A stretch of 64,000 bases of DNA. Source: Candidatus Woesearchaeota archaeon (lineage in GTDB: Archaea; Nanobdellota; Nanobdellia; Woesearchaeales; UBA525). A model generated the notes under the pieces. The model was not told the DNA's origin. It saw only the letters and a program-made list of their open reading frames with translations, and made no database searches. The position numbers and the translations under genes were made by a program. Position 1 is the first letter of the stretch. The number at the start of each line of letters is the position of its first letter. Below are positions 57,736 to 64,000 of this stretch, one piece after another. The stretch spans positions 124,001 through 188,000 of the forward strand of contig JAPPOH010000001.1 in NCBI GenBank assembly GCA_028818155.1, read 5' to 3'.

Positions 57736-58941
57736 TTATTTCTTCTTGAACATGAAGAACGCGCCACCAAGAACAACGAGCACAGCAAGAATACCCCATA
57801 CGAGCATGTTACTGCCACTTTCTTCTTCAGCGAACGACTCTGTGTTCACAGCAGGTGCTTCTTCTGCTTGTACGGTGACGTGCATATCTTCAAGCTCTTT
57901 TTCACGACCACTGTACAAGAGTTTTCCTTTCAAGACATAGTCGCCTGCTTCTGTTGGTTTGAAGAAGAATTCGAGTTTCTTATGCTTCGTTGGGATCACA
58001 AGAGATTCCTCTCCCTTGATGACATCAACAAGTTCATCATTCTGGAACACTTCCATCTGTACTTTCGCAGTCAAGTCAATCTTGCCCACGTTGTGGAAAT
58101 CGACGTAGCCACGAACGAGCTTTCCAGCAAGTAACTCCTCTGGAAGAACAGGATCTCCTGAGAAGATATCTGCGGTGAACGTTCCTCGTGGTTCAATGTT
58201 GAACGTTAACGTGTCTTCACCTATAGCGACGCCGTTCGCCTTCACAGTAACATCTGCGGTGAATGTTCCTGTGCCGTGACCTTCCGTCGACCACTCGGCA
58301 GTCTGGACGAGTGTTTCGTCAGGACGTGTCATGAGTCCTTCTCGCTCGAACCGTTCAACATCTGCACCATCTTTCTTGACAGTCACGTCTGCAGTTGGTG
58401 CGAACGCGACGTTCCCTGTATTAAAGAAGTCATACCTGATACGTAATGGTTGTCCGCTTTCTGTATCACGAACTGTCATGCTTGGCACAGTCCCTGTCTT
58501 TCGCTCATCACCTGTGACATCAAGACGATAGATGGAACGAACAACGAGACTTACAGGGTTCACTGTCGACTCACTTTCCTCAATGACTTGCGTGACTTCA
58601 AAGTGTCCCTCGTATCGACCGTTCGGAAGATCTTCAGGGAGGATGAAGTCCACATAGAATGACCGCTCCTCGTTTGCGGGGATTGTAACGGGTTCCGTCA
58701 CGAATTCATTCGTTGCAGGATCTCTGAGGAAGATCCACGTTGCACCGTCGCCGCTGACACTGAGTGCAACACGTCTATCTGTCTCTTCGTTGCTTAAGAT
58801 TTTTATCGAATATGAATACGTTTCACCACGTACAAGCTCAGCTTCTTGAATAATGGATGGCGAGAGGCCGAGCCCGCCTGCAGCGAACGCGTTGGGTGCA
58901 CAAAGGAGTGCGAGTGTTAGTAGTATTAGTAGTTGTTTCAT
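57736..58941 (-). CDS. Secreted CARDB/NPCBM-like beta protein with C-terminal anchor
   Basis: From ATG 58941 the protein has 401 residues: a signal peptide (LLILLTLALLCAPNAFAAGG), three or four beta-sandwich domains similar to archaeal alpha-galactosidase NEW3/CARDB modules (VRGETYSYSIKILSNEE, RIRYDFFNTGNVAF, GYVDFHNVGKIDLTAKV) and a C-terminal membrane helix (LVWGILAVLVVLGGAFFMF) ending FKKK. An AGGAGGAT ribosome site precedes the ATG, as expected for a downstream gene in an operon with the DUF1573 gene. Confidence 0.78.
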   Translation of the reverse strand: MKQLLILLTLALLCAPNAFAAGGLGLSPSIIQEAELVRGETYSYSIKILSNEETDRRVALSVSGDGATWIFLRDPATNEFVTEPVTIPANEERSFYVDFILPEDLPNGRYEGHFEVTQVIEESESTVNPVSLVVRSIYRLDVTGDERKTGTVPSMTVRDTESGQPLRIRYDFFNTGNVAFAPTADVTVKKDGADVERFEREGLMTRPDETLVQTAEWSTEGHGTGTFTADVTVKANGVAIGEDTLTFNIEPRGTFTADIFSGDPVLPEELLAGKLVRGYVDFHNVGKIDLTAKVQMEVFQNDELVDVIKGEESLVIPTKHKKLEFFFKPTEAGDYVLKGKLLYSGREKELEDMHVTVQAEEAPAVNTESFAEEESGSNMLVWGILAVLVVLGGAFFMFKKK

Positions 58942-58951
58942 GGTATCCTCC

Positions 58952-59683
58952 TTAATCAGTATGAACTGCTTCAATATCAAATTGTGTGAGTGGTTGCAGT
59001 ACGTCGTTCGTATGCACTCTCACGTGTCGTTTTTCGTAGCCTCGGAAGAAGCTGTTGATACGCGTATCGTATTTCACGCGCATGCGAATCTCTTTCCCTG
59101 GTGGAATAGTGACAAGTAAGCCGAAGAGGTCGCTAAAGCGCCCGTATGTGGGGCTTTCCCAGTCTTTTGTGAGGAAATGTACGCTGAGGCAACTGCACGT
59201 TGTCTCGACTTGGTGAATGAGTAAGTCTTCTGTCCCTGTATTTTTGATGCTAAAATCCTTAAAGACGAATGAGGTGTTTTGTTCTGACACATCACCGAGA
59301 TCAACCGTTGTCTCTCGTGTGTGGACGCGCGCCCCTTGCTCTTCTGGGTGTGCTTGGAAATGCTCAAACGTTTCGAGTCTGAGCTCTGGACTGATGATAT
59401 TGTTTATTCCGAGGAGGCGTGTTGCTGCGTGGAAGAGTGCTTGCTTCCGAAGTCCTGTGTCTTGGAGTTGTTGAATCTCTTCTTTAAACCCGCTTGCACA
59501 CAACGTGTCTGCTGCAGTGAGTGTTGTGTCACAGCAGTTGCATGTGAACGTGCTGTAGATTTTCTCGAGCTCCGCATCTTTTTCAGCATCGTGGTAGACA
59601 ACGAGAATGAGAATGAGGACAGCTATGAAGAGACTTGCATATGTATACAGGTGTGTGTTCTTTTGCAACAGGATAACCCCCAA
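58952..59683 (-). CDS. Membrane-anchored DUF1573-like protein with Cys cluster
   Basis: The 243-residue protein (probable TTG start, preceded by AAAGGA) has an N-terminal membrane helix (YASLFIAVLILILVVYH), a Cys cluster (FTCNCCDTTLTAADTLC) and a C-terminal DUF1573 beta domain (about 125-240: TVDLGDVSEQNTSFVFKDFS, then NTGTEDLLIHQVETTCSC). The Cys cluster recalls the redox or metal sites of CcmH-like and related proteins, but the match is short. It is the first gene of an operon with the beta protein at 57736 (10-nt gap). Confidence 0.75.
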   Translation of the reverse strand: MGVILLQKNTHLYTYASLFIAVLILILVVYHDAEKDAELEKIYSTFTCNCCDTTLTAADTLCASGFKEEIQQLQDTGLRKQALFHAATRLLGINNIISPELRLETFEHFQAHPEEQGARVHTRETTVDLGDVSEQNTSFVFKDFSIKNTGTEDLLIHQVETTCSCLSVHFLTKDWESPTYGRFSDLFGLLVTIPPGKEIRMRVKYDTRINSFFRGYEKRHVRVHTNDVLQPLTQFDIEAVHTD

Positions 59684-59752
59684 ATTTGTTCCTTTACTAC
59701 TGGTTGGGAATGTCCATTACACTTATAAAGGTTTCTTAACTCCCACTGGGCA

Positions 59753-60295
59753 ATGGTACTACGATACGTGGTTGTGTGTTTGCTGCTCCTTGCCTCGTGT
59801 ACAGCACAGCTTCAAGACAGGCCGGACAAACTCACGAATGACCTAGGGCAGTATCCACATTGGTTTTTTGATGAAGAGCAGCAATTCAATGCCCTGATGA
59901 TCGTCGACAAAGATGCGTCCACAACTGATAGGGAGACTGCGCGCATGATGCTTGCAAACTTGCGTGAGTATGATGCATCCATTCCTGATGATCTCGTGGA
60001 GTATCCGACAAACTTGATGGCGAATAACGCGATTGTCCTCGGAAGCTGTTCGCAAGTGCCGCCGAACAAGTTCGCAAACTTGTATTTGGACTGTGTGTCC
60101 ATGCTTGAAGAGCAAGCGCTGATTCGTATTGTTCCGCATCACGGTGTGTGGCTCTTGTTTATCGTCGGATATGATGAAGAGCGGACGCGAGATGCGGTGG
60201 ACATGCTCTCACGCTATCAAGAGTTCCCGCTCCGTGCACAAGGTCTGGAAGTGGTCCGGGAAGCTGGCACGTATCGTGTGGAGTTGCCACGATGA
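59753..60295 (+). CDS. Putative lipoprotein, S-layer-domain-like
   Basis: The 180-residue product begins with a short hydrophobic signal ending in the lipobox LLLLASC (residues 10-16), so Cys16 could be lipid-modified. The following domain (FNALMIVDKDASTTDRETAR, then NAIVLGSC) resembles the repeated alpha/beta domain of archaeal S-layer-type proteins, a weak match by eye. It overlaps the next gene by 4 nt. A CTTATAAAGG element at 59719-59728 lies about 29 nt upstream. Confidence 0.65.
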   Translation: MVLRYVVVCLLLLASCTAQLQDRPDKLTNDLGQYPHWFFDEEQQFNALMIVDKDASTTDRETARMMLANLREYDASIPDDLVEYPTNLMANNAIVLGSCSQVPPNKFANLYLDCVSMLEEQALIRIVPHHGVWLLFIVGYDEERTRDAVDMLSRYQEFPLRAQGLEVVREAGTYRVELPR

Positions 60296-60735
60296 GATGG
60301 CTTTTGTTTCTTGTGTTGTTCGCATCTTGCACAACGCAGGCTCCTCTTCTGAATGAAACGAATACGACGGAAAACTATGGGGAGTTAGTGAATTTCACCC
60401 TTGAGAGTCTGACGATCCCGCTCGACGGGAGCATTGTTATTACGGATGTGAATACCACGAAAACAGTTTACATGTTCGCGTACTGTGATATTCCCCTTTC
60501 CTTAGTTCGTCACGACGAGGATGGGCTCTGGCGGTACGTGTACCCACACATTGATCCGTGTGTGGAATCCACGAATGTGACGCTCACGCCGAACATGACG
60601 ATTCCGCTCTCGAGTATTCCGACGAGGGATGGTGGGCTTACTCCAGGTGTGTATCGCCTGAAACTCTTCTACTCGACGGTGGCTCCCGCAACACACATGC
60701 GTGAATCACGAATAATTATCACCATTACAGCGTAA
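60292..60735 (+). CDS. Putative lipoprotein, 147 aa
   Basis: ATG 60292 lies inside the previous stop. The product has a short signal ending in LVLFASC (lipobox, Cys at residue 13), then a Thr/Asn-rich linker and a single beta domain with two Cys. Its size, lipobox and coupling suggest it works with the preceding lipoprotein at the outer membrane face. No family is recognised. Confidence 0.62.
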   Translation: MRWLLFLVLFASCTTQAPLLNETNTTENYGELVNFTLESLTIPLDGSIVITDVNTTKTVYMFAYCDIPLSLVRHDEDGLWRYVYPHIDPCVESTNVTLTPNMTIPLSSIPTRDGGLTPGVYRLKLFYSTVAPATHMRESRIIITITA

Positions 60736-60787
60736 TTGAGTCCCTTTTTAGTAGTGATTAGGGGGGGTATTTTGGTGAAATAAGGGG

Positions 60788-61957
60788 TTATTGTTCCTTT
60801 AAAAAAGCAAAAAGAACCACAGCACCACACATGAGTCCGCCGCTGATGGCAAAAGCAGTGTTGATGGTGTACAGATCAGCGAAATAGCCAATAAATGGCG
60901 CACCGAGCGCCATACCTGCTCGAGTGAGTAAATTGTTAATGGAAAGTATTGTTGCCCTCTTTGATGACGGAATCTCAACATGCAACATATGCTCCACTAC
61001 TGGATTTCGAAGACCAAAAAAGACTGCCGTAAGTACCAAGAACACAACTGCTATGATTCCAGATGTCATTGTAGCCAGAATGAGCATTGCGGGAAAACCC
61101 ATAGCACAAAGGAGTATGGTTTTCTTATTTCCAATACGATCAGAGACATGATGTGAGAAAAAATGACCGAGCGAGGAGAGAGCGAACGTAGCGCCGAAGA
61201 CGATACCGAAATACTCTATTGGAAGTGTTTTGAATTCCAGAAACAAAGGCTTTAACTGATGTGTTGTCTCGCCGAACGCCATCATGAGCATACCTCCTAG
61301 CATTAAAATGATAAGTTGCCAGTTTTGAACGACTAATTTTGAAGAGTGAAACATTTGTTTCCACATCTTCTTGTGATCTTTTTCATACGATGGCTCCTTG
61401 AGAAAAAACGACATGATAAGAGATATGCTTAGCGGCACGAGGCTGAGGAGAATCGGTAACGAAAGGGAGATCTTCGCAAGAAACCCGCCAATGACAGAAC
61501 CTGCGATTGCTCCAAGTGGCCACAATGCAGAAAGAATGCTCATAAGGTGCTTAAAATGGCGCTCTTTCTTCTCCTGCTTGAGTGTGTCATAGATGAGGGC
61601 TCTATCTGCTCCACTCACCAACGCATTGCCTGCAGCAGTTGCTATGGCAGATAGAATAAACATCGACATGCTTCCACCAATGTACAGAAAAACAATGCCG
61701 AGAAAAAATAACGCCTGACCAAAAATATACGAGTTCTTCCTTCCAAACAGGTCAGCGAACGCACCAGTGGGGATTTCCAGAAGAGCTATGCTTATCGATT
61801 GAATAGCGAAAATGAGTGCTACATTCGTGACAGTGAAGAGCTCTTGCTCTAAGTAGAGTGCTGCTATGGGAATGAAGAAAAGAAAACCGAGGATGAGTTC
61901 AGAGAATCCGATAATGTTGATGTTTCTTGACTTGAGTCCGAATCTGTTGAAGAACAT
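60788..61957 (-). CDS. MFS transporter
   Basis: The 389-residue protein has about 12 membrane helices and the major-facilitator pattern, including the loop motif between helices 2 and 3 (GAFADLFGRKNSYIFG, G-x-x-x-D-x-x-G-R-K) and a weaker copy in the second half (HHVSDRIGNKKTI). A Lys/Glu-rich central loop separates the halves. The substrate is unknown; the motif set fits drug- or sugar-type exporters. A GTTTTTAAGC element near 61992 precedes the start. Confidence 0.88.
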   Translation of the reverse strand: MFFNRFGLKSRNINIIGFSELILGFLFFIPIAALYLEQELFTVTNVALIFAIQSISIALLEIPTGAFADLFGRKNSYIFGQALFFLGIVFLYIGGSMSMFILSAIATAAGNALVSGADRALIYDTLKQEKKERHFKHLMSILSALWPLGAIAGSVIGGFLAKISLSLPILLSLVPLSISLIMSFFLKEPSYEKDHKKMWKQMFHSSKLVVQNWQLIILMLGGMLMMAFGETTHQLKPLFLEFKTLPIEYFGIVFGATFALSSLGHFFSHHVSDRIGNKKTILLCAMGFPAMLILATMTSGIIAVVFLVLTAVFFGLRNPVVEHMLHVEIPSSKRATILSINNLLTRAGMALGAPFIGYFADLYTINTAFAISGGLMCGAVVLFAFLKEQ

Positions 61958-62004
61958 GGTGTGACCTAGAAGAAGAGTTCATTTGATGCTTAAAAACATT
62001 CGCA

Positions 62005-62035
62005 GAAAGAGAAAGAAAAAGAAAAAAAGGAAAGA
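62005..62035 (-). terminator. Pyrimidine-rich terminator after the 62060-63151 gene
   Basis: Downstream of the stop codon the minus strand carries CCTTTTTTTCTTTTTCTTTC. A small inverted repeat (TTTAGTT/AACTAAA, about 62053-62070) overlaps the stop codon. Strong termination is expected for an abundant transcript. Confidence 0.5.
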
Positions 62036-62059
62036 TTACTCGTGTACCGTTTTAGTTAT

Positions 62060-63151
62060 TTAAACTAAAGGGCACGTTGCATCTGGGTCCATGTGTACGC
62101 CACACCGTGGGTATGGGTATGTGTCTGGCTCAGGTGCATCGACAATGTTCGGGTCTGCATAGACTGTTACATTGCCTGAGTATGCGTCCGGTAGCGTACC
62201 AACGTCTGCGTGGATGGAGAAGTCAAGCTTCTCTTGTCTACACAATTCGATTGGGTACGTGAACTGTACGAACTGGTCAGCAACGAACTCAAGGTGTTCA
62301 CCTGGGATGCTGTCGTGGTTGTTCGTACCGAGGTTTCGAAGCTGTGCGTCGAAGTCGTCAATAACCTTGTTTGGGTTACTGCCTGTACCGACGAACTCGC
62401 TGATCTCAAGACCAACGATAACTTCTGTGTTACCCTCGTTTCGGACTGTTGGCATGCCATCTCCTAGGGAGAAGACAAGGTCACCGTTTACGATCTTCCA
62501 TGCGCCTGGCTGGATGTTTCCGAAGTCAACGGACGTGAAGTCGAGACCGAGGAATGTTCCTGGAACCCATGTGAAGAATGCATCTACTGGGACGCTTGCT
62601 CGGCTTGTTGTGTCAACTGCCCAAGCTTCTGCACGGTATTCGCCAGATGGCTGGTGGTAGAACATTGGTAACCAGACTTCGTACATGTACGAGATCTGCT
62701 GATCGAAGATTCTGTAGTTGATGTCTTCCCAGTCCTGAGATGTAATTAACCCAGCGTTGAGAGCATCTGTCTTACATGCTTCGATTGCGTCAGCGTCAGC
62801 AACGTTATCAAGTCGTACACCGTGGATCTGGTACTTGAAAGAACCGTCTGGGTGGTACAAGTCGATGAACACATCTGCGATTGTATCTCGACTATCATCG
62901 TCGGTTACAACAACACATGCGTAAATGTCGTCACGCTGGCCATATGCCAATACTTCTAGTTGTGTACCTGCTGTGAGGTTATCTTCGTCTGGTAGAACCC
63001 AAACAAATTCAACAACAGGGCTTACACCTGCTCCTTCAACGATACCTGCGTCACCGCCAACAACATCTGGTGCAGAAGGTTCTGCAGCGAACGTTGCTGG
63101 AGCGAGCGTGATCACGAAAAGAGCCATTGCAATTGCAATTACTTTATTCAT
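62060..63151 (-). CDS. Secreted surface protein, probably abundant
   Basis: The 363-residue product has a signal peptide (NKVIAIAMALFVITLAPATF) and a beta-rich body with a repeated NEG/NTE-type hydrophilic pattern, three widely spaced Cys and no C-terminal anchor. The ATG at 63151 follows a strong GGAGGCG ribosome site. Its strong CTATATATAG promoter about 200 nt upstream, long leader, own ribosome site and strong terminator suggest high expression, so it may be a coat or S-layer-associated protein; no family is recognised. The frame stays open for 50 codons upstream into the leader, but the signal peptide marks 63151 as the start. Confidence 0.75.
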   Translation of the reverse strand: MNKVIAIAMALFVITLAPATFAAEPSAPDVVGGDAGIVEGAGVSPVVEFVWVLPDEDNLTAGTQLEVLAYGQRDDIYACVVVTDDDSRDTIADVFIDLYHPDGSFKYQIHGVRLDNVADADAIEACKTDALNAGLITSQDWEDINYRIFDQQISYMYEVWLPMFYHQPSGEYRAEAWAVDTTSRASVPVDAFFTWVPGTFLGLDFTSVDFGNIQPGAWKIVNGDLVFSLGDGMPTVRNEGNTEVIVGLEISEFVGTGSNPNKVIDDFDAQLRNLGTNNHDSIPGEHLEFVADQFVQFTYPIELCRQEKLDFSIHADVGTLPDAYSGNVTVYADPNIVDAPEPDTYPYPRCGVHMDPDATCPLV

Positions 63152-63344
63152 TTTTTCGCCTCCAATTGGTTTAACATAATTTGTCGTCACTTTTCTTTGA
63201 GAAGAATTCACCCCTCTAGAAACGTCATCACGAACGTGCTGAGAACTCGAACTATTGCATACAATGCCGTCGTTGTTTGTAGATTTGTGCATCCCCAACA
63301 CCTTCGTAACTCAACCCCTCAAACTTTCTGTGGGTTTCGTGTGA
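63152..63344 (-). promoter_or_regulatory. Long 5' leader of the abundant secreted-protein gene
   Basis: If transcription starts about 26 nt after the TATA box at 63346-63355, the mRNA has a leader of roughly 175 nt, in contrast to the leaderless genes around it. I see no convincing riboswitch fold. A ribosome site (GGAGGCG) ends it. Confidence 0.5.
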
Positions 63345-63345
63345 A

Positions 63346-63355
63346 CTATATATAG
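63346..63355 (-). promoter_or_regulatory. Palindromic TATA box CTATATATAG
   Basis: A perfect, strong TATA element that probably drives the 62060-63151 gene. The 63373-63407 inverted repeat lies just upstream. Confidence 0.55.
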
Positions 63356-63372
63356 TTTTCTGTTGTTGACTA

Positions 63373-63407
63373 TTTCAAAGTGGTGTACAGTGAACACTTG
63401 TTTGAAA
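63373..63407. promoter_or_regulatory. Inverted repeat TTTCAAA...TTTGAAA upstream of the strong promoter
   Basis: Perfect 7-bp arms (63373-63379 and 63401-63407), with an inner GTG/CAC pairing possible, lie 20-50 bp upstream of the TATA box. A regulator-binding site is possible. The remaining stretch 63408-63690 holds a CGCGAA/TTCGCG hairpin (63434-63459) and no supported gene. Confidence 0.4.
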
Positions 63408-63724
63408 TGGTAACGTTGTGTCTTGTTCACACACGCGAAGAGAAGCGATCTCATTCGCGCGAAAAATTGTGAATCGCGCTTCATTTTTATTATTTGGTTG
63501 TCCCAACATGATGACAGTTTCTCTATTTTTTTCTTCTTGCGAACGATCTGAGAGTTCTGTATAGTTTGAGCAAAACGTTGTCGACAAATGTGCATTTTCC
63601 ATGTATGCTAAATAATTTTTGCACTATGGCGCGTTCATAGAAAAGTGGAAACTTCAGTGTATTGTCTTGCAGTGGTAACGACACACAAAAGTTTATATTA
63701 GTGTGCAGAAACCACACGCATGGT

Positions 63725-64000
63725 ATGAGGGGGACACTGGTTGCGCTCATTGTAGCGCTCGCAATACTACCTGGAGCAGTCGCAGTTGGTCTTGGAGGCC
63801 CTTGTCAATATGGAAGCGACTGTGATTCCGGATTAACATGCAGTTCAAGCGGTAATTGCTACGATCCTTCATGTAGCGATCCAAATTATTGTACAACACA
63901 CGGTGCTGGATGGTCCAGTATTATCGCGTGTGTTGATTCATTCTGTATACTCCCTGCTGGCTCATGTTCCATAACAACTGACAGAGGCCCACTCTGCGGC
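63725..64000 (+). CDS. Secreted Cys-rich protein, 3' truncated by window end
   Basis: The first 92 codons are visible. A signal peptide (GTLVALIVALAILPGAVAVG) is followed by a Cys-rich region (CQYGSDCDSGLTCSSSGNCY) resembling the short Cys module in the mucin-like surface protein at 46101. A GTTTATATTAG box at 63691-63701 is about 29 nt upstream. An ATG at 63720 is followed at once by a stop, so 63725 is the start. The gene runs off the window. Confidence 0.7.
   Translation, partial: MRGTLVALIVALAILPGAVAVGLGGPCQYGSDCDSGLTCSSSGNCYDPSCSDPNYCTTHGAGWSSIIACVDSFCILPAGSCSITTDRGPLCG

Noticed and set aside
63311-63595. Minus-strand ORF of 94 residues upstream of the abundant surface gene
   Set aside because: It overlaps the promoter TATA and inverted repeat of the 62060-63151 gene, and its composition is low in protein-like character.

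Overview
The window is archaeal, most likely from a DPANN lineage close to Woesearchaeota (the phylum is an inference; no rRNA is present). The case for Archaea rests on diphthine synthase, Kae1/TsaD, membrane-anchored LonB, an archaeal-type tyrosyl-tRNA synthetase and a prepilin with an archaeal type III signal. In addition, many genes have a TATA box about 26 nt before the start codon, as expected for leaderless mRNAs. Several metabolic genes look bacterial in type (RibBA, TrhO, long-form AhcY, TfoX-N, YgjV), which suggests transfer. Genes are densely packed on both strands, with frequent 4-nt start/stop overlaps. I found no tRNA, rRNA, CRISPR array or insertion sequence.

Layout. 0-2.5 kb: a small unknown gene, an M50-like membrane protease and two tandem VapBC loci. 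2.5-9.8 kb: GNAT, a short NFACT-R protein, a prepilin operon with two microproteins, dphB, a Cys-rich secreted protein, tyrS, TfoX-N and a TctA-like permease. 9.9-16.9 kb: trhO-ribBA, hicBA, ahcY, an Lrp regulator and a PfkB kinase (adenosine kinase-like, a plausible partner of AhcY). 17-27 kb: an odd leader/hairpin locus, several unrecognised genes and a likely amidoligase cluster made of an MscS channel fused to a C39-type cysteine peptidase, two RimK-like ATP-grasp proteins (one degenerate) and two GCS2-type ligases. 27-33.6 kb: lonB, a class I glutamine amidotransferase-like hydrolase, YgjV, kae1, a cation/proton antiporter and a slipin.

33.6-64 kb is mainly a cell-surface locus. It holds secreted or membrane-anchored proteins with LamG, cadherin-like, PKD, VWA and Cys-rich modules, pilin-like small proteins, a dense N-glycosylation-sequon tract and putative lipoproteins. 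It also holds a MoxR-DUF58-VWA set, which may act as the chaperone and assembly machinery, and a probable abundant secreted protein with its own strong promoter. Two pilin-like genes carry a 543-bp ectodomain cassette that is identical at the DNA level but joined to different membrane anchors. Its codon usage is unlike that of its neighbours. Two tandem 43-residue ribbon-helix-helix proteins precede the largest surface gene and overlap it.

Main points for follow-up: the MscS-C39/ATP-grasp/GCS2 cluster; the identical cassette; four divergent gene pairs whose start codons lie 52-53 nt apart around one shared TATA box; operator divergence between the two VapBC loci; and a CCGGAA-N3-TTCCGG palindrome near lonB that recurs in related form before a permease gene.
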